Assembly (NCBI GenBank): GCA_027364665.1
Contig: DAHXOW010000035.1
Coordinates: 1-8,786 of the forward strand
Direction of reading: 5' to 3'
From: a bacterium
Lineage (GTDB): Bacteria > Patescibacteriota > UBA1384 > CAJBMM01
Length of the DNA: 8,786 bases
The notes beneath the pieces were generated by a model. That model ran no database searches. It was not told the DNA's origin and saw only the letters and a list, made by a program, of their open reading frames with translations. Both the position numbers and the translations under genes were made by a program. Shown piece after piece: positions 7,021 through 8,786 of the stretch (the first letter of the stretch is position 1; each line of letters starts with the position of its first letter).

Positions 7021-8256
7021 TTATGGCAAGAATTGCTTAAAGAATCCTTTGGCTTTGTCAACCGCATCGGAAATACCTTTTGGTCCCAGCGAGCGACGGC
7101 CGGAGTTTGAAGAGACATTCCAATTCATCAATCCGACGGAAGTAGCATAAATAGGATCGTTTAATTTGTCAACCATTCCTGAAAGGGGCTGGATTGGCTG
7201 CCCCAACTGAGCCGGAAGACGCAAAACGTCTTTTACCAGATCGAGTATTCCCTTGGTCTGGCTGCCTCCGCCAGTAATGACTACTCCGGCCGGCAAGGTT
7301 CCGTCGCGATTGATCTTACGTAACTCGTCTCTAATCATCATTAGGATTTCATTTAAACGTGCTTCTATAATTTCCGAAACATATTTTAGACTTACTTGGC
7401 CATTGTCATGATCACTAAAACTGGACAATTCAACGATATCTTTATCGTGATATTGGTCGGCCCTGGCAACGCCATGTTGAATTTTGATTTTTTCTGCTAT
7501 TTCAATTGAAGTGCGTAAACCGATAGCAATGTCATTGGTGATGTTGTTGGATCCTAATGGTAAACTGAACGTGTGCAGGATTTCTCCTTCTTCAAATATG
7601 GTTACGTCAGTGGTTTGAGCGCCGAAGTCGATAATGGCCACCCCTAATTCTTTTTGTTTGTCGCTTAAGATTGTTTTGGCTAGAGCAAGCGGCGCGTAGA
7701 CTATTTCTTGGACATCAATACCGGCCTGAAAAACACAACGGGTCAAATTTTTAACAGCTGTTGAAACAGCTGAAACCACCACCACATCCGCTTCTAATCT
7801 TATTCCGGTCATACCGACCGGATCATAAATTCCATTGACTCCGTCTACTGTGTATGATCTGGGGATAACGTGTAAAATTTCCTTATTCTGTATGTTAGGG
7901 ATTACTCTGGCCGCTTGAAGAACCCTCTCAACATCGCCGTCGGTTATTTCCCCGTCTGCCCGTGAAATCGCGATAACACCGCGACTCGGGGTTGCATCAA
8001 TGTATGAACCGCTGACCCCGATGACCGCCGAACTAACTGTGCAGCCGCACATTTGCTCTGCTTCGTCTAAGACTTGAGATATTCGACTGGTAGTTTCTTC
8101 GATGTCAACCACTGCCCCTTTGCGTAATCCGGCGCTTGGAGACGAGGCTAAACTGATTATGTCGACCGTGCCTTCCTGATATTGACCGACGCAGACTGAA
8201 ATTTTAGCACTGCCAACATCAAGACCGGCAATGATTGTTTTTTTAGACGCGCTGAT
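7021..8256 (-). CDS. ftsA: Cell division protein FtsA
   Basis: Actin-like ATPase that tethers FtsZ filaments to the membrane. From the ATC at 8256 it has 411 residues beginning MSASKKTIIAGLDVG (ATC read as Met). Phosphate-1 loop GLDVGSAK is at 11-18. The segment GLRKGAVVDIEET (43-55) leads into the SHS2/1C insertion (about 54-130). Phosphate-2 is DFGAQTTD (210-217), where most relatives have DxGGGTTD. The adenosine motif ITGGGSQTKG is at 327-336. The last 17 residues (ISDAVDKAKGFFKQFLP) form the expected amphipathic membrane-binding helix. The frame is open to TTG codons at 8283 and 8352, but neither has a ribosome site. Starting there would add 9 or 32 unconserved residues and would overlap the dgkA stop or the promoter below. 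GGAGG lies four bases before the ATC, the same placement relative to the 16S tail as the ftsZ site has to its ATG. It lies 43 bases after dgkA, and its partner ftsZ follows. Confidence 0.93.
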   Translation of the reverse strand: MSASKKTIIAGLDVGSAKISVCVGQYQEGTVDIISLASSPSAGLRKGAVVDIEETTSRISQVLDEAEQMCGCTVSSAVIGVSGSYIDATPSRGVIAISRADGEITDGDVERVLQAARVIPNIQNKEILHVIPRSYTVDGVNGIYDPVGMTGIRLEADVVVVSAVSTAVKNLTRCVFQAGIDVQEIVYAPLALAKTILSDKQKELGVAIIDFGAQTTDVTIFEEGEILHTFSLPLGSNNITNDIAIGLRTSIEIAEKIKIQHGVARADQYHDKDIVELSSFSDHDNGQVSLKYVSEIIEARLNEILMMIRDELRKINRDGTLPAGVVITGGGSQTKGILDLVKDVLRLPAQLGQPIQPLSGMVDKLNDPIYATSVGLMNWNVSSNSGRRSLGPKGISDAVDKAKGFFKQFLP

Positions 8257-8260
8257 ACTT

Positions 8261-8265
8261 CCTCC
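8261..8265 (-). promoter_or_regulatory. Shine-Dalgarno site setting the ATC start of ftsA
   Basis: GGAGG followed by AAGT and then ATC at 8256. Aligned on the 16S rRNA tail, the distance to ATC equals the distance from the ftsZ site to its ATG. No ATG, GTG or TTG lies within range downstream. Confidence 0.6.
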
Positions 8266-8272
8266 GATCCCT

Positions 8273-8302
8273 AGTATAGCCAATGATTGGCGTTTTTGTC
8301 TA
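8273..8302 (-). promoter_or_regulatory. Candidate ftsA promoter
   Basis: On the minus strand, TAGACA (8302-8297, 5/6 match to the -35 box) is followed after 18 bases by TATACT (8278-8273, 5/6 match to the -10 box). The -35 box begins with the TAG stop codon of dgkA. The predicted start of transcription near 8266 would leave a leader of about ten bases holding just the Shine-Dalgarno. It could give ftsA-ftsZ expression independent of ybeY-dgkA. Confidence 0.4.
8279..8291. repeat. 13-base palindrome between the ftsA promoter boxes
   Basis: GCCAAT-G-ATTGGC (plus strand) has perfect 6-base arms around one base. It fills most of the spacer between the candidate -35 and -10 boxes, which is a classic place for a repressor operator. 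No cognate regulator is encoded in the window. Confidence 0.4.
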
Positions 8303-8683
8303 GCGAAAACTTTGCCACCAGTTAATGAAATGCGGATAAAAAACCAGCACAAAAACCACTACCGCTATGGTCGCGGATATTAAGACCGCGCCGGCCATTG
8401 CGTCTTTGATTTTGGCAATCATATAGTGACTTTGCGGATGTAATAAATCAAGCATTTTTTCAATAGCCGTGTTAATGATTTCCATAGCAAAAACCAGAAT
8501 AACGGCCATGAAAATTACCGCCACTTCCAATCTATTTATTCTGAACAAAACCGCTAAGATGAAAACCGCTATGGTGGCAATCAAATGTATGCGTGCGTTT
8601 TGTTCAGTTCTTAACAGGTCGGCTACTCCCTTGACGGCGTAGTAAAAACTCTTGCGTAATTTTTTCCCATTCAGTGAATTCAT
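8300..8683 (-). CDS. dgkA: Diacylglycerol/undecaprenol kinase, DgkA family
   Basis: Small integral membrane kinase that phosphorylates diacylglycerol or, as in Gram-positive relatives, undecaprenol, so returning the lipid carrier to wall synthesis. It has 127 residues from the ATG at 8683, the normal size. An N-terminal amphipathic region RKSFYYAVKGVADLLRTEQN (10-29) includes Glu27. Three membrane segments lie at about 34-48, 52-70 and 96-117. The active-site stretch EIINTAIEKMLD (68-79) contains Glu68, Asn71, Glu75 and Asp79, followed by Lys93-Asp94, all matching the family pattern. A TTG at 8707 would add eight residues without a clear ribosome site, so 8683 is preferred. Because the conserved N-terminus begins almost at once, the gene must overlap the end of ybeY by about 80 bases in another frame. 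The ybeY-dgkA order is also seen in Firmicutes. Its TAG stop forms part of the candidate ftsA -35 box. Confidence 0.92.
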   Translation of the reverse strand: MNSLNGKKLRKSFYYAVKGVADLLRTEQNARIHLIATIAVFILAVLFRINRLEVAVIFMAVILVFAMEIINTAIEKMLDLLHPQSHYMIAKIKDAMAGAVLISATIAVVVFVLVFYPHFINWWQSFR

Positions 8684-8786
8684 TATCTGACTCGTGATTA
8701 TAACCAAGCAAATGCATTAAACCGTGGATAAACAACTCAATTGTAGTTCGCTTGTGTTCTTTTGCATAGAGCGGGCAAATAATTAT
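8604..8786 (-). CDS. ybeY: Endoribonuclease YbeY, C-terminal part (5' end outside window)
   Basis: Zinc-dependent endoribonuclease for 16S rRNA 3'-end maturation and 70S ribosome quality control. Only the last 60 residues are visible, ending at TGA 8606-8604. The defining motif HGLMHLLGYNH gives the three zinc ligands in H-x3-H-x5-H (visible residues 21, 25 and 31). The Asp normally preceding the last His is Asn here. The stretch before it (RTTIELFIHG) fits the family helix carrying the first two His. About 29 residues follow the motif; the first part (ESDNEFTEWEKITQEFL) is family-like, whereas the last dozen (LRRQGSSRPVKN) lie within the dgkA overlap and look unconstrained. The protein is usually about 150 residues, so roughly 90 are missing. 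Confidence 0.9.
   Translation of the reverse strand: MIICPLYAKEHKRTTIELFIHGLMHLLGYNHESDNEFTEWEKITQEFLLRRQGSSRPVKN

Overview
The window is one densely packed, single-strand gene block. Every gene I can support is read from the minus strand, so transcription runs from the right end of the window to the left. In transcription order it holds: ybeY (partial, 5' end outside the window), dgkA, ftsA, ftsZ, a small uncharacterised gene, a thioredoxin, a UvrD-type helicase fused to a PD-(D/E)XK nuclease, a membrane-anchored polysaccharide deacetylase, and a GT4 glycosyltransferase (3' end outside the window). No RNA gene, mobile element, CRISPR array or phage remnant was seen, and no gap exceeds about 145 bases.

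Organism: a bacterium with FtsA/FtsZ division and a moderately AT-rich genome. TGA and TAG act as ordinary stops (TGA ends ybeY, uvrD and the deacetylase; TAG ends dgkA and the small gene), which argues against the UGA-as-glycine code of Gracilibacteria/SR1. The ybeY-dgkA pair is an order also known from Firmicutes. Here it leads straight into ftsA-ftsZ without ftsQ or mur genes. That, the small proteins and the fused single-chain helicase-nuclease suggest a Candidate Phyla Radiation (Patescibacteria) genome. This is inference; there is no taxonomic marker in the window.

Layout: the right third (about 5.7-8.8 kb) concerns ribosome maturation, lipid-carrier phosphorylation and the division ring. 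The middle (about 2.1-5.7 kb) holds the small gene, a redox protein and DNA processing. The left (about 0-2 kb) makes cell-surface glycans or glycolipids. Coupling is tight: ybeY and dgkA overlap by about 80 bases, ftsZ and the small gene are 5 bases apart, and deacetylase and glycosyltransferase overlap as ATGA.

The most unusual signal is at the start codons. Both ftsA and the helicase-nuclease gene lack a plausible ATG/GTG/TTG start. In each, family-typical N-terminal residues begin at a codon placed just after a Shine-Dalgarno sequence, and that codon is ATC for ftsA and ATT for the helicase-nuclease. A second interesting point is a 13-base perfect palindrome lying between the candidate -35 and -10 boxes upstream of ftsA. 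A third is a deacetylase promoter placed so close to the ATG that the transcript may be leaderless.
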